Positions 27,425 through 36,124 are shown, numbered from the stretch's first letter. The stretch is 61,659 nucleotides of DNA from Salivita marina (GCA_038144425.1 JAYQNS010000001.1:1-61659); one strand, 5' to 3'. Notes: generated from the sequence alone by a model not told the origin. Numbers and translations: made by a program.

Positions 27425-27511
27425 AGGGAGGCGCCCATTTTCGTTACAGTTATCCGCGGGGCTGACGATTAAGTCTCTGAAAGTTAGGGAAAAGTTTTTT
27501 TGGAAAAAACC

Positions 27512-27539
27512 TAAAGGTTTCCCTGATGCTGTCGATTAG
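27512..27539 (+). promoter_or_regulatory. Sigma-28 (FliA)-type promoter for flgM
   Basis: CTAAA, a 15-base spacer, then GTCGATTA; only two -10 positions differ from the FliA consensus GCCGATAA. It lies 37 bases before the flgM start. The -35 is embedded in the inverted repeat AACCTAAAGGTT. It closely matches the site before flaG. It would let FliA activate its own anti-sigma factor, a known feedback design. Confidence 0.7.
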
Positions 27540-27575
27540 CCCCCTAAGAGCCATATTTTAAGGCGAGGAAAAGCC

Positions 27576-27866
27576 ATGGCAGATCCCATATCCGGAGTCG
27601 GTGGACGGAGCCCGCAGGCACTTCGTTTGGCGGAGGCGGACAGCAAAAAGAACGCGGAGGCGGACTCGGTTCAAGGCGGTGAAAGCGCAGGCGCCCCTCC
27701 GCAAGACCGCGTTGAGCTGAGCGAGGGGCTTAAGAGCGCCAGCAGCGAGGCAGTTTTTGATGCGGAACGGGTCGCGGAGCTTCGTCAAGCCATCGCCGAC
27801 GGCCAATACCCGCTCGACGCAAAAAAGATCGCCGAGAGCTTCGCCAGCATCGAGGGCCTTCTGTAG
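27576..27866 (+). CDS. flgM: Anti-sigma-28 factor FlgM
   Basis: A 96-residue protein with the family layout: a disordered polar N-terminal half and a C-terminal sigma-binding region (DRVELSEGLKSASSEAVFDA, then VAELRQAIADGQYPLDAKKI and ESFASIEGLL). FlgM holds FliA (encoded at 36971-37678) inactive until it is exported through the completed hook-basal body. It has its own FliA-type promoter and is followed by flgN, the standard pair. Confidence 0.95.
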   Translation: MADPISGVGGRSPQALRLAEADSKKNAEADSVQGGESAGAPPQDRVELSEGLKSASSEAVFDAERVAELRQAIADGQYPLDAKKIAESFASIEGLL

Positions 27867-27904
27867 GCTAGGCCACTGCTGACCGCTCAAAGGATCGCCC
27901 GCAG

Positions 27905-28285
27905 GTGAATGTTGAAGACTCTGCTATCGCCCTGACAGAGCGGCTCGCCCGCCTTCTCGAAACCGAGTTCGAAGCGTTGTCAGGCCGCGACCTTGAGCGC
28001 CTCGAAAGCCTTACGGAGCAGAGGGAAGGGCTCCTGAAGCAACTTCTTTATTTTAAGCAAACCAACCAAGAGCGCTGGACAAGCGAAGCCTTTAGCAACG
28101 TTCGAAGTGCGCTAAGGAATTGTCAGGAACTTCATAAGCGCAACGAGCTGCTGCTTGCGCGGCAGGTCGAAGCCGTGCGGGAAGCGCTAGGAGTCCTGCG
28201 CAAGAGCAGCGACGACGCCGATCTCTACGACCGCCTGGGCCGCCTAGCTCAGCGCCGGAACCATCTCTTCAGCGATGACGTTTAG
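27905..28285 (+). CDS. flgN: Flagellar export chaperone FlgN
   Basis: A 126-residue, fully helical protein with GTG start. The pattern of an N-terminal helix (LLETEFEALSGRDLERLESL) and a long central helix rich in Leu, Gln and Asn (NVRSALRNCQELHKRNELLL) matches FlgN, the chaperone that delivers FlgK and FlgL to the export gate. It directly follows flgM, as in most gammaproteobacteria. Sequence conservation in this family is low, so synteny carries part of the call. Confidence 0.85.
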   Translation: MNVEDSAIALTERLARLLETEFEALSGRDLERLESLTEQREGLLKQLLYFKQTNQERWTSEAFSNVRSALRNCQELHKRNELLLARQVEAVREALGVLRKSSDDADLYDRLGRLAQRRNHLFSDDV

Positions 28286-28365
28286 GCACCCTAAAGCTCC
28301 GCACGCACCTTCCGATTGTTTCTCCTAGCACAGGTTGTAACGGCACCGGCCCAGGAGAGCTTCCC

Positions 28366-28860
28366 ATGAATCTACGCAGTCCAAAACTGGCCCTTCTGGT
28401 CGGAGCCTTGACCCTTCTTGAAGGCTGCGCCGTTGCCGCCAGCCCAGCGCTAGGCCTAGGGGGCGCTCGGCAGGCTGCGGGAGAGGCTCTGCGCCTGAGC
28501 GAGCGAGGCGCGCAGCTGGTCGGCATTGGTTATGCGGTGATTAGCGTACAAAATCACGCTAACCCGGAGCAGCGTCGCCTGCTAGCCATTCGTTCCTCAA
28601 AGCTCGACGCGTATCGCGCTCTCGCAGAACAGGTCTTTGGTCAGTACCTCGACGCCGACACCACGATCGCCGAAATGATGATCGAAGACGATCGCTTCAA
28701 AGCAAAGGTGGAAGGCGTAATCTACGGCGCCCGGCTCGTTTCCATTGAGCCCGTCGGCGACGACAGCTATCAAACCACCCTCGCCCTTGATCAACACGTC
28801 GTTCAGGATCTCCGCGCTCTGTATCTGGGCTATTTCTCCCAAGTGGGTAACCCGAGCTAG
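28366..28860 (+). CDS. flgP: Outer-membrane flagellar lipoprotein FlgP
   Basis: A 164-residue protein with a lipoprotein signal (LALLVGALTLLEGCAV). After the Cys it shows the FlgP/LPP20-type pattern: GIGYAVISVQNHANPEQRRL, then AIRSSKLDAYRALAEQVFGQ and GVIYGARLVSIEPVGDDSYQ. In Vibrio FlgP forms the H ring (basal disk) beneath the outer membrane. The gene order flgA-flgM-flgN-flgP is that of Vibrio. It is 10 bases before flgT. Confidence 0.85.
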   Translation: MNLRSPKLALLVGALTLLEGCAVAASPALGLGGARQAAGEALRLSERGAQLVGIGYAVISVQNHANPEQRRLLAIRSSKLDAYRALAEQVFGQYLDADTTIAEMMIEDDRFKAKVEGVIYGARLVSIEPVGDDSYQTTLALDQHVVQDLRALYLGYFSQVGNPS

Positions 28861-28870
28861 GTTTGGGGCC

Positions 28871-29992
28871 ATGAATCGTTCCGGAATCGCATTAGCCCTC
28901 CTGCTGATCAGCCAAACCCTCGCCGCGGCGAGCGCCGAGAGCCGGCTTGAAGCCGCGAAAAATGCAATGGTTGACCAAGCTCTCAGCCAGCCGACCCGCG
29001 TTCACAGCGCCGCCTGGATCGACGAAAACGGCGTCCTTCACGAACAAAATCGCTTCCAAAGTGAAGGGACGGTGCGCGGCATTCGTATGCTGAACTATCT
29101 TCCGAAGGCCGAGAAAAGTGGCCCGGAGCTGGATCCAGCGCAGTCTCTCCTCGCGGTGGAGCAAGAGGAGACGAACCAGGCCCCAGCGGAGCCCGCGGCA
29201 GAAGCCGCCTGTGAAAGCCTTCCGGGGCTCGCGCAGGTCGCGGTACTCGATCTAGAAATCTTAACCTCTCCGAGAAGCGGAGCCGCTGGCTACGCCCGGC
29301 AGCTAGAGGCAGAAACCCGCCGCCTCCTGCTCCGGCGCTTTGAAGGGGCCGAGGGCTGGCGCCTTGCTCCACGCCACGAGGGCGCCCAGCTTCAATCGCC
29401 CTACGAGCGAGCAGTCTATGAAGGTCCCGTGAATCGCCGTCCCCTTCAGCTGACCCTAGCCCTGGCCGTACGCGAGGCTAAGCAGGGCCCGCGATGGTGG
29501 AATCTTGCAGCCAAGGCCGCGGCACCCTTGAAAAGGAACTTTGGCCCCTATCGGCAAAGGCAACCTGCCCTAGCGCTGGACCTTGAGCTTCGCCTTTCCG
29601 CTGCGGGAGACCCAGCCTTTCTTTGGGCCGGCTACGATAGCTTCCCCCTAGAAAGTCGTGGCAACGACTGGTCCCCTAAGGTCTTGCCAAGCGATGTTCG
29701 GCGCATTTACGAAACCCTGAATCAGTGGTTTTCAGCTCTAGACGCTCGTCAGCGCTGCGAGGCCCCACGGTACGCGGTCCAGCGGCAGGTTCGTGGCCAG
29801 TTCGTGGTCAGTGGAGGCCGGCAAGCGGGGCTCAAGCCTGGGGATAAGGTGATTCTTGCCGATGGCCTAAGGACCCCGGAGGACGTACTCAACCAAGGCG
29901 TAGATAGCACCATGGCACTCGCGGAGATTCGATGGGTCGACGAAGAAGAAGCGGGGCTCACGGTGCTTTCCGGGCCACCCCCTCTCCAGTGA
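28871..29992 (+). CDS. flgT: Flagellar T/H-ring protein FlgT
   Basis: A 373-residue periplasmic protein with a signal peptide (ALALLLISQTLAAASA). The N-terminal region has the helix-strand pattern of FlgT (ESRLEAAKNAMVDQALSQ, then HSAAWIDENGVLHEQNRF). The middle part contains VAVLDLEILTSPR and the C-terminal part a small beta-barrel (AVQRQVRGQFVVSGGRQAGL, KPGDKVILADGL). In Vibrio FlgT anchors the H and T rings around the LP ring of the sodium motor. The call rests on overall pattern, position after flgP, and the PomAB-type stator encoded nearby. The annotated start, ATG 28871, agrees with the signal peptide. Confidence 0.75.
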   Translation: MNRSGIALALLLISQTLAAASAESRLEAAKNAMVDQALSQPTRVHSAAWIDENGVLHEQNRFQSEGTVRGIRMLNYLPKAEKSGPELDPAQSLLAVEQEETNQAPAEPAAEAACESLPGLAQVAVLDLEILTSPRSGAAGYARQLEAETRRLLLRRFEGAEGWRLAPRHEGAQLQSPYERAVYEGPVNRRPLQLTLALAVREAKQGPRWWNLAAKAAAPLKRNFGPYRQRQPALALDLELRLSAAGDPAFLWAGYDSFPLESRGNDWSPKVLPSDVRRIYETLNQWFSALDARQRCEAPRYAVQRQVRGQFVVSGGRQAGLKPGDKVILADGLRTPEDVLNQGVDSTMALAEIRWVDEEEAGLTVLSGPPPLQ

Positions 29993-30013
29993 TCATCTCG
30001 TTGCCATCCCCCT

Positions 30014-30574
30014 TTAATCGCGTTCGCGAACGAGCATGAAGGGGTGTTTGGCCGAGAGGAAAGCTCGACACGAGCGGGATCCTTGGTAGGTATAAACGAT
30101 GCAGCCATAGGAGCTGCTCATCGCTAGGGTGGAGCGGGTCCAAAAGTTTTCCACGGGCAAGGCGGGAAAGACCGTGGGATTAAAAGCTGGGAAAGCACAG
30201 TCCCGTTCTCGGAGGGCCCGCATCTCTTCCGCCTTTGGAAGGCGCCAGCGCCCGCTCGAAGCTGCGGATATCTCCTCCGCATACTGATGCGCATCGAGAA
30301 AGCTCAGGCGCTGAACCTCTCCCCGGCACTCCCCGTTGACGAAACGCTGTCCCGCCGCGCAGCGATAGAACCAGGGCTGAACCGCTGGGTTTGAAACCAG
30401 ACCATTACCCTCGTCGCTAAACGCGCCTAGATCCCCCGCGGCTAAATGATCTTCGCAGTGCGGCAGGTAGGTAGGGTCGCTATCTGTGCATGCGATAAGG
30501 GCCAGCACGGTAAAGAAGATCCCGCTCGTTCCGAATAAACGCTTTAGAAAGCCGTGTCTCACGAGGGTAGCCAT
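30014..30574 (-). CDS. DUF1566 (Lcl-like) lipoprotein
   Basis: A 186-residue lipoprotein with lipobox ALIAC and a tail SDPTYLPHCED. The C-terminal half shows the DUF1566/Lcl pattern, a compact C-type-lectin-like fold: SGRWRLPKAEEMRALRERDC, then ENFWTRSTLAMSSS and HPFMLVRERD. Several cysteines could form disulfides. It is the only leftward gene between two rightward flagellar groups. Function is unknown; DUF1566 proteins are often surface-exposed. ATG 30574 has GGAG upstream and begins just before the signal peptide, so I preferred it to the longer open frame. Confidence 0.8.
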   Translation of the reverse strand: MATLVRHGFLKRLFGTSGIFFTVLALIACTDSDPTYLPHCEDHLAAGDLGAFSDEGNGLVSNPAVQPWFYRCAAGQRFVNGECRGEVQRLSFLDAHQYAEEISAASSGRWRLPKAEEMRALRERDCAFPAFNPTVFPALPVENFWTRSTLAMSSSYGCIVYTYQGSRSCRAFLSAKHPFMLVRERD

Positions 30575-30689
30575 TAAGTTTTCTCCGAACCGTTGTATAG
30601 TGTTTCGGCAATCTCTTTCCGGCAACCGAGGTTGCCAACCTAGCCTAGTTTGCAGGATTTAGGCTAACGAATTGCAAGGATGACTGACC

Positions 30690-31451
30690 ATGGATATCGC
30701 AACCGTAGTCGGACTCTTGGGCGCCTTTGCCATGGTGCTCTTGGGTATCCTTAACGGTGGATCCCTCGATAAGTTCGTGGACGCCACCAGCATCTTTATC
30801 GTTGTTGGCGGCGGCCTCATGGTCATGATGATGCGTTCGACGCTCGCGGATTTCCTTAAGCTAGGGGGCATCATCGGCAAAGCCTTCGGAGCAAAGGTCG
30901 ACGACCCAGTTGATCTGATCAACCAACTCGTTGAGCTGGGCACGCTTGCCCGGAAGGACGGCATGATTGCCCTTGAGGGCCAGGAGATCAGCAACCAATT
31001 CCTGGCTAAGGGTATTGGAATGCTGGTCGATGGCACCGATGCCAAAATGATTAAAAGTTCCCTGACCAATGACATCGGAGGGATGAAGCAGCGCCACGAG
31101 ATGAGCGCGGCGATTCTCGACGCGGGGGAAAAATACGCCCCGGCCATGGGCATGATTGGCACCCTCGTCGGCTTAGTGAATATGCTTTCCGCAATGGACG
31201 ATCCCAAGTCCATCGGGCCGGCCATGGCCGTCGCCCTACTCACCACCATGTATGGGGCTATCCTGGCGAATATGATTTTCGGGCCCATGTCAGAGAAAAT
31301 TAAGGACTACTCGGCCCGGGAAGCCACGAACTGCGCTCTTATCATTGAAGGGATCATGTTCATTCAGTCTGGCGGCAATCCTCGCTTGATGGGTGATCTC
31401 CTCGCCTCCTTTATCGCGCCCAAGGCACGGGCGTCCCTGGCTGCAGGCTAA
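30690..31451 (+). CDS. motA: Flagellar stator MotA/PomA
   Basis: A 253-residue inner-membrane stator subunit. Four transmembrane segments are visible: DIATVVGLLGAFAMVLLGIL and FIVVGGGLMVMMM near the N-terminus, then PAMGMIGTLVGLVNML and AVALLTTMYGAILANMIFGP after a cytoplasmic loop with charged residues. The sequence is PomA-like rather than enteric MotA-like. PomA-type stators with matching MotB use sodium ions; that coupling is inferred. AAGGA precedes the ATG. It is 6 bases before motB. Confidence 0.93.
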   Translation: MDIATVVGLLGAFAMVLLGILNGGSLDKFVDATSIFIVVGGGLMVMMMRSTLADFLKLGGIIGKAFGAKVDDPVDLINQLVELGTLARKDGMIALEGQEISNQFLAKGIGMLVDGTDAKMIKSSLTNDIGGMKQRHEMSAAILDAGEKYAPAMGMIGTLVGLVNMLSAMDDPKSIGPAMAVALLTTMYGAILANMIFGPMSEKIKDYSAREATNCALIIEGIMFIQSGGNPRLMGDLLASFIAPKARASLAAG

Positions 31452-31457
31452 GCCACC

Positions 31458-32698
31458 ATGGCTGAGGCAGCAGAAGAGCCCGTCGAAGAGCCGATCCCCG
31501 CGGAGGACGGAGAAGCCGAGGAAGCAGCGGCGGACGACGGCGGTGATGAGGAGGGTGGAGAGGACTGTCCAAATTGTCCTCCCGCCGGCGCGCCACTGTG
31601 GATGGCAACCTTCGCCGATATGATGTCCCTATTGCTCTGTTTCTTCGTGCTTATCCTTTCCTTCGCAGAGATGAACGTCCCGAAATACAAGCAAATCAGC
31701 GGCTCCTTACAGAGCGCGTTTGGTATTCAGCGTATCGTGCCCGTGGTGGAGCCGCCCAAGGCACAGAGCTTAATCGCAAAGGCCTTTACCCCCTCCGTTG
31801 CCCAGCCCACCCCGGTGGAAACCATTCGCCAGCAAACCACTGACGAAACCCAGCCCGACCTCGAGAAGAAGCTGGAAACGAAAACGGAGGACTACCCAAC
31901 CCCGGAGGAGAAGGCCCAACTTGAGCAAATGCTCGCGGAGGAGATCGCCAAGGGCCAGGTTGAGGTGCGCATTGAGGACCAGGAACTGGTCGTCGAGATG
32001 AAATCGCCCAATATCACCGGCGGCCGCGAGGCAGGCGATTCGGGTCGCATGGCCGGAGCGCCTATCAGCCGCGAAGCCCTAAACACCTACGCAAAAATTG
32101 CTGAAGCGCAGAGTCAGATGGATCGAGACCTTACGGTGCTCGCGCCGGAACCCACGGTGGCCAGCAGCCAAGGCGACGGCGACGCGTCGGGCGGCCCTGC
32201 CGACGGAGAAAACGCGGGCGGCCTGCCAGGCTCGGGGGCGACGGCAAGAGCGCAGATGATCTTTACGCCCGGCTCCGCGCCGATCTGTCGGAGGAAATTG
32301 AGGAGGGCCTTGCGGAGGTCGAGCGGGAAGGGGATTCGGTTATCGTGCGGCTCGCAGACCAGGGATCCTTTAACTCAGGGAGCGCGGACCTGCAGGCCTC
32401 CTTTTTGCCCCTTCTCCGTCGGACGGGACAGGCCCTTACGCAAGGCGATGGCAAAATCAGCGTGAACGGCCACACGGACAACGTGCCCATGCTCTTTAAC
32501 GACCGCTTTAACTCTAACTGGGATCTCTCTGCAGCTCGGGCGGCGGCGGTGGCAGACTTCCTCCTTGACGAGTTTCCCGCAAATCCCGCATCCATGACCA
32601 TCAGCGGCTTTGCGGACAGCAAGCCCATTGCTGACAACGGAACCCCCCAGGGTCGCGCGCAAAACCGTCGCATCGAGATCATCGTCGAACCCAGCTAG
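31458..32698 (+). CDS. motB: Flagellar stator MotB/PomB (frame broken near 32236)
   Basis: After an acidic N-terminal tail the protein has a CPNCPPAGAPLW segment, then the single transmembrane helix MATFADMMSLLLCFFVLILS with the ion-binding Asp. The CxxCPP leader resembles the CKCPP of PomB. A linker of about 200 residues follows, longer than in PomB. The frame is then lost in the G run 32234-32238; one more G gives GGDGKSADDLYARL and reaches the OmpA-like peptidoglycan-binding domain (ISVNGHTDNVPM, GTPQGRAQNRRIEI). Joined length is about 413 residues. If the break were real the stator could not anchor to the cell wall. Confidence 0.88.
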
Positions 32699-32704
32699 GG
32701 CAAC

Positions 32705-32720
32705 TGGCATAGAGCTTGCT
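32705..32720 (+). promoter_or_regulatory. Sigma-54 promoter for flhA
   Basis: TGGCATA-GAGC-TTGCT is a near-perfect match to the sigma-54 consensus TGGCAYR-N4-TTGCW. It sits 62 bases before the flhA start, just after motB. It would drive flhA-flhF-flhG-fliA, as in Vibrio and Pseudomonas. Confidence 0.8.
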
Positions 32721-32782
32721 CCCTTTCCTTTAAAGCCAAGCCTCAGGGGCTCTCCTCGGGGATTGTGACGGAAAGGACGACA

Positions 32783-34885
32783 ATGGCGACGGCAAATCTG
32801 TCGGATTACCGACAAATCCTCATGCGCTTTGATCCGAGCGCCCTGGGCATTCCAGCCCTGGTGCTGCTGATCCTGAGCATGCTGATTCTGCCCTTCCCTC
32901 CTTTTCTCCTCGATATTCTGTTCACCTTTAACATCATCTTGGGCTTGGTCATTCTCGTAGTGGCCATCAACACCTACAAACCCCTTGAATTCTCAGCCTT
33001 TCCCGCCACCCTGCTTTTGGCAACCATGCTCCGCCTTGGGCTCAACGTGGCCTCAACCCGGGTCGTACTGGTGAATGGCCATGAGGGCACGGACGCGGCC
33101 GGTAAGGTCATCGCAGCCTTTGGGGAATTTGTCATCAGCGGCAATTACCTCGTGGGTTTCATCGTCTTTGGCATCTTGATGATCATCAATTTTATTGTGG
33201 TGACGAAGGGCGCCGGGCGGGTTTCGGAGGTGATCGCCCGCTTCACCCTTGACGCCCTTCCGGGAAAGCAGATGGCGATCGACGCCGATCTTTCCGCGGG
33301 CATCATTGATCAGGAGAGCGCCAAGGCTCGCCGGGAAGAGATCTCCCAAGAATCGGACTTTTTCGGATCCATGGACGGCGCGTCAAAGTTTGTTCGTGGG
33401 GATGCGGTGGCGGGCCTGCTCATTTTGATTATTAACATCATCGGCGGCCTCGCCATTGGAATGTTCCAGCACGACCTCAGCTTCAGCGACGCGGGGCGGA
33501 TCTACGTGCTCCTCACCATCGGAGACGGACTCGTCGCACAGATTCCGTCCCTTCTGCTATCTCTCGCAACGGCTATCGTGGTTACGCGCGTAACGACCTC
33601 GCAAAGCATGAGCGAGCAGGCGGCGGTACAGCTCGCCAATCCCACTGCGCTCTACGTCGGGGCGGCGATCCTCACGGTTCTAGGCATGGTTCCGGGGATG
33701 CCACACCTCGTTTTCCTCATGCTGGCCGGTGGCGCCGCCGCCCTCGCCTTTGCCCTGCAGCGAAAGGCGCAAAGCGTTGCCTTTGAAGCCACGGAAGCAG
33801 AGCAAGAGCGCCAGGCAAAACCGAGCACGAAAGAATTAGATTGGGATGATCTTGATACGGTAGACCTCATCGGTCTTGAGGTGGGCTACGGCCTCGTTCC
33901 GCTCGTAGACAGCGACGCCGGGGGCCAGCTCATGACTCGTGTCCGCGGTGTGCGAAAAAAACTTTCGGCGGAGCTAGGCTTTCTGGTTCATCCGGTTCGT
34001 ATCCGCGATAACCTTGACCTAGGGCCGAACGAGTACCACATCATCTTAAAGGGCGTGGTACGGGCCAAGGGAGAAGTCCGCCCCAATCGGGAACTGGCCA
34101 TTGATCCTGGACACACCCATGGCCAGATTGAGGGAATTCCCACCCGGGAACCCGCCTTCGGCCTCGACGCCCTCTGGATTGAACCCTCCCAGCGCGATTA
34201 CGCCAGAACCCTGGGCTACACGGTGGTGGACGCCAGCACCGCGATTGCTACCCACCTTAATGCCCTCCTTCGGCAAAACGCCTCGGAGCTGCTCTCCCAT
34301 GATGAGTCCCAGCAGCTTCTCGATAAGCTCGCCGAGCGAGCACCCAAGCTTGTGGAGGATCTCGTTCCCGATCGCCTGCCCCTTGGGGCCATCACCCGGG
34401 TGCTTCAGCAGCTTCTCGCAGAAGGCGTCCCGGTCAAGGATATGCGGACCATCGTAGAGGCCCTTTCGGAAGCGGTGGAACGTACCCAAGATCCGGACCA
34501 GCTGACCGCGCTGGTGCGCCCGCGCATCGGGCGCATGATCATGCAGCCTCTGCTCGACGAGCAGACCCAGCTCAACGTTCTCACCCTTGAACCGGAATTT
34601 GAGCAGCTGCTCCACTCAATCTTGCAGCAGAGCAACGATCTGCAAACGCTGGCGATCGATCCCAAACTCGCGGAGGGGCTCTTCCGCTCTCTCCGAACCG
34701 CCTTCGCCGAAGCAGAGGCGGAAAACATTGCGCCGGCGCTCGTGGTATCTCCTCCCGTACGTCCCTGGCTTGCCCGGGTACTTCGCCATCGCCTTCCCGA
34801 CCTTCCGGTGCTGGCCTATTCAGAAATTCCTGACGATACGGCCATTAAGGTGGTCGGCACCGTCGACGCTCAACGGACGGAATAA
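32783..34885 (+). CDS. flhA: Flagellar export gate protein FlhA
   Basis: A 700-residue export-gate component. The N-terminal membrane half contains the conserved LLATMLRLGLNVASTRVVL and the FHIPEP-region equivalent with KQMAIDADLSAGIIDQ and EARREEISQESDFFGSMDGA. The C-terminal half is the cytoplasmic platform for export chaperones (DSDAGGQLMTRVRGVRKKL, LAERAPKLVEDLVPDRLPLG). I took ATG 32783 because GGAAAGGA lies just upstream; a GTG at 32765 is in frame. A strong sigma-54 site precedes it. Confidence 0.97.
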   Translation: MATANLSDYRQILMRFDPSALGIPALVLLILSMLILPFPPFLLDILFTFNIILGLVILVVAINTYKPLEFSAFPATLLLATMLRLGLNVASTRVVLVNGHEGTDAAGKVIAAFGEFVISGNYLVGFIVFGILMIINFIVVTKGAGRVSEVIARFTLDALPGKQMAIDADLSAGIIDQESAKARREEISQESDFFGSMDGASKFVRGDAVAGLLILIINIIGGLAIGMFQHDLSFSDAGRIYVLLTIGDGLVAQIPSLLLSLATAIVVTRVTTSQSMSEQAAVQLANPTALYVGAAILTVLGMVPGMPHLVFLMLAGGAAALAFALQRKAQSVAFEATEAEQERQAKPSTKELDWDDLDTVDLIGLEVGYGLVPLVDSDAGGQLMTRVRGVRKKLSAELGFLVHPVRIRDNLDLGPNEYHIILKGVVRAKGEVRPNRELAIDPGHTHGQIEGIPTREPAFGLDALWIEPSQRDYARTLGYTVVDASTAIATHLNALLRQNASELLSHDESQQLLDKLAERAPKLVEDLVPDRLPLGAITRVLQQLLAEGVPVKDMRTIVEALSEAVERTQDPDQLTALVRPRIGRMIMQPLLDEQTQLNVLTLEPEFEQLLHSILQQSNDLQTLAIDPKLAEGLFRSLRTAFAEAEAENIAPALVVSPPVRPWLARVLRHRLPDLPVLAYSEIPDDTAIKVVGTVDAQRTE

Positions 34886-34888
34886 GCT

Positions 34889-36124
34889 ATGGAACTCCAT
34901 CGCATTGTGGCTCCCGACGCCAGTAAAGCCACCGCCGAAGCCCTACGGCTCTACGGCCCAGAGGCACTCGTCATCTCCACCCGGCGCCTAAAAAATTCCC
35001 GGACGGAGGTCATCGTAGCCACGGAAGAAACGGAGCATGCTGGCGGGCTAGACCCGTCTAACAGCGCCGCCGAGCCTTTCCAAGACCGCGAGTCCGAGGC
35101 TCAAGGAGGAAAGGCGTTCAAAGCCGCTTTCGAAGCCCAGCTTGAGACGCCTGAACGCGGTGAAGCCAAAGCGGCCTTTCTCCGAGCCACGGTGGAAGAT
35201 ACGGTCCCGGCGAAGGAACCGGCAGACGAAGGGCTTTTGCTACTTAACGCGATCCACGAGGAGCTGGCCCGACTACGTTCCGAGGTGGGCGCCCTCAAAA
35301 CTGAGCGGCGGGAACTGGTCCAATTCCAGGACAAGGACCGCCTTGAAGCCCTGGGCCTTCCGGAAGAATCGCTAACGTCAATCTTAGAAGCGCTGGCGGA
35401 GGGCTCGCTGCCGCCCCTTCCGAAGCTGAGCGATGGCGCCGGGGCCCAGGCCCAGTGGCTGGCCCAGCTGCTAAAGAGCGCGGATGAATTGAGCCCCCTA
35501 CGGGGCACGCACATCCTCCGGGCAGAGGACCCGCGGGTGCAAGTAGAGCTCGCCACGGCGCTTGCAAAGCAGGGTGAGCAACGTTACGGAAGCGGCGCGA
35601 CCCTCCTCATCGCCGTGGGGCAGGACGACGCCCACTGGCGCCAGGTGACCCAGGCTGCGCTTGCAGAGGGGCTCCAGGTGCTCCGGGCTCGCGACGGGCT
35701 TCAGGTGTCCAGCCTGCTCGCTTATGACAATCTCGCGAACCCGCTGCGCCTGCTCCTCCCCGCCTCCGGGGAGGAGGCCGATGCGCTGCGTCGCGAGCCC
35801 ACCCTGCAGAGCGTTCCTAGACATCAAATTCTTCCTGCCCACCGCCTGACTTCGTCCTTTCTTGGGACGCTCCTTGGAGGTTCGGAAACGGACACGGTAA
35901 TGGTCCACCGGTTTCACAAGGACGTGCCCTTAGAGCACTTTGTCGCTACGATGCTCAAAGCAGGAAAGGGCGTATCAGTGCTGCAGGAAGAAAACGGCAG
36001 CTTGAGTGAAGGCCTCACCGCCTCCCTCAGCCTCATGGCGGCCTGGGCAGCAAGGGAGCAGACCACGCCAGTACAGCCCGAAGCGGGGACGGCCAGCCCT
36101 TGGCCCCTCGCCTTACACGGATAG
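34889..36124 (+). CDS. flhF: FlhF homologue lacking GTPase motifs
   Basis: A 411-residue FlhF homologue by N-terminus and gene order. Residues 1-45 match the FlhF start (MELHRIVAPDASKATAEALR, YGPEALVISTRRL). A helical N-domain region follows. In the SRP-type GTPase region, however, every nucleotide motif is missing. Where FlhF has GPxGxGKTTT there is HILRAEDPRVQVE (about 208-220). Where it has VLIDTAG there is LLLPASG (288-294). Where it has TKLDEAxSLG there is MVHRFHKDVPLEH (338-350). The alignment is by eye but continuous over the domain. FlhF normally sets polar placement by GTP-dependent dimerisation; this one cannot bind GTP in the usual way. It lies between flhA and flhG in the expected order. 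Confidence 0.85.
   Translation: MELHRIVAPDASKATAEALRLYGPEALVISTRRLKNSRTEVIVATEETEHAGGLDPSNSAAEPFQDRESEAQGGKAFKAAFEAQLETPERGEAKAAFLRATVEDTVPAKEPADEGLLLLNAIHEELARLRSEVGALKTERRELVQFQDKDRLEALGLPEESLTSILEALAEGSLPPLPKLSDGAGAQAQWLAQLLKSADELSPLRGTHILRAEDPRVQVELATALAKQGEQRYGSGATLLIAVGQDDAHWRQVTQAALAEGLQVLRARDGLQVSSLLAYDNLANPLRLLLPASGEEADALRREPTLQSVPRHQILPAHRLTSSFLGTLLGGSETDTVMVHRFHKDVPLEHFVATMLKAGKGVSVLQEENGSLSEGLTASLSLMAAWAAREQTTPVQPEAGTASPWPLALHG

Noticed and set aside
28745..28870. Upstream extension of the flgT frame
   Set aside because: It overlaps the end of flgP and precedes a clear signal peptide that begins at ATG 28871.
30575..30689. Sigma-54 or sigma-28 promoter before motA
   Set aside because: No site with correct GG-N10-GC or TAAA-N15-GCCGAT spacing was found; the promoter is probably of another type.
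34889..36124. FlhF motif loss as a frameshift artefact
   Set aside because: The frame is continuous for 411 codons and similarity to FlhF persists on both sides of each missing motif, so substitution rather than a frame break explains it.
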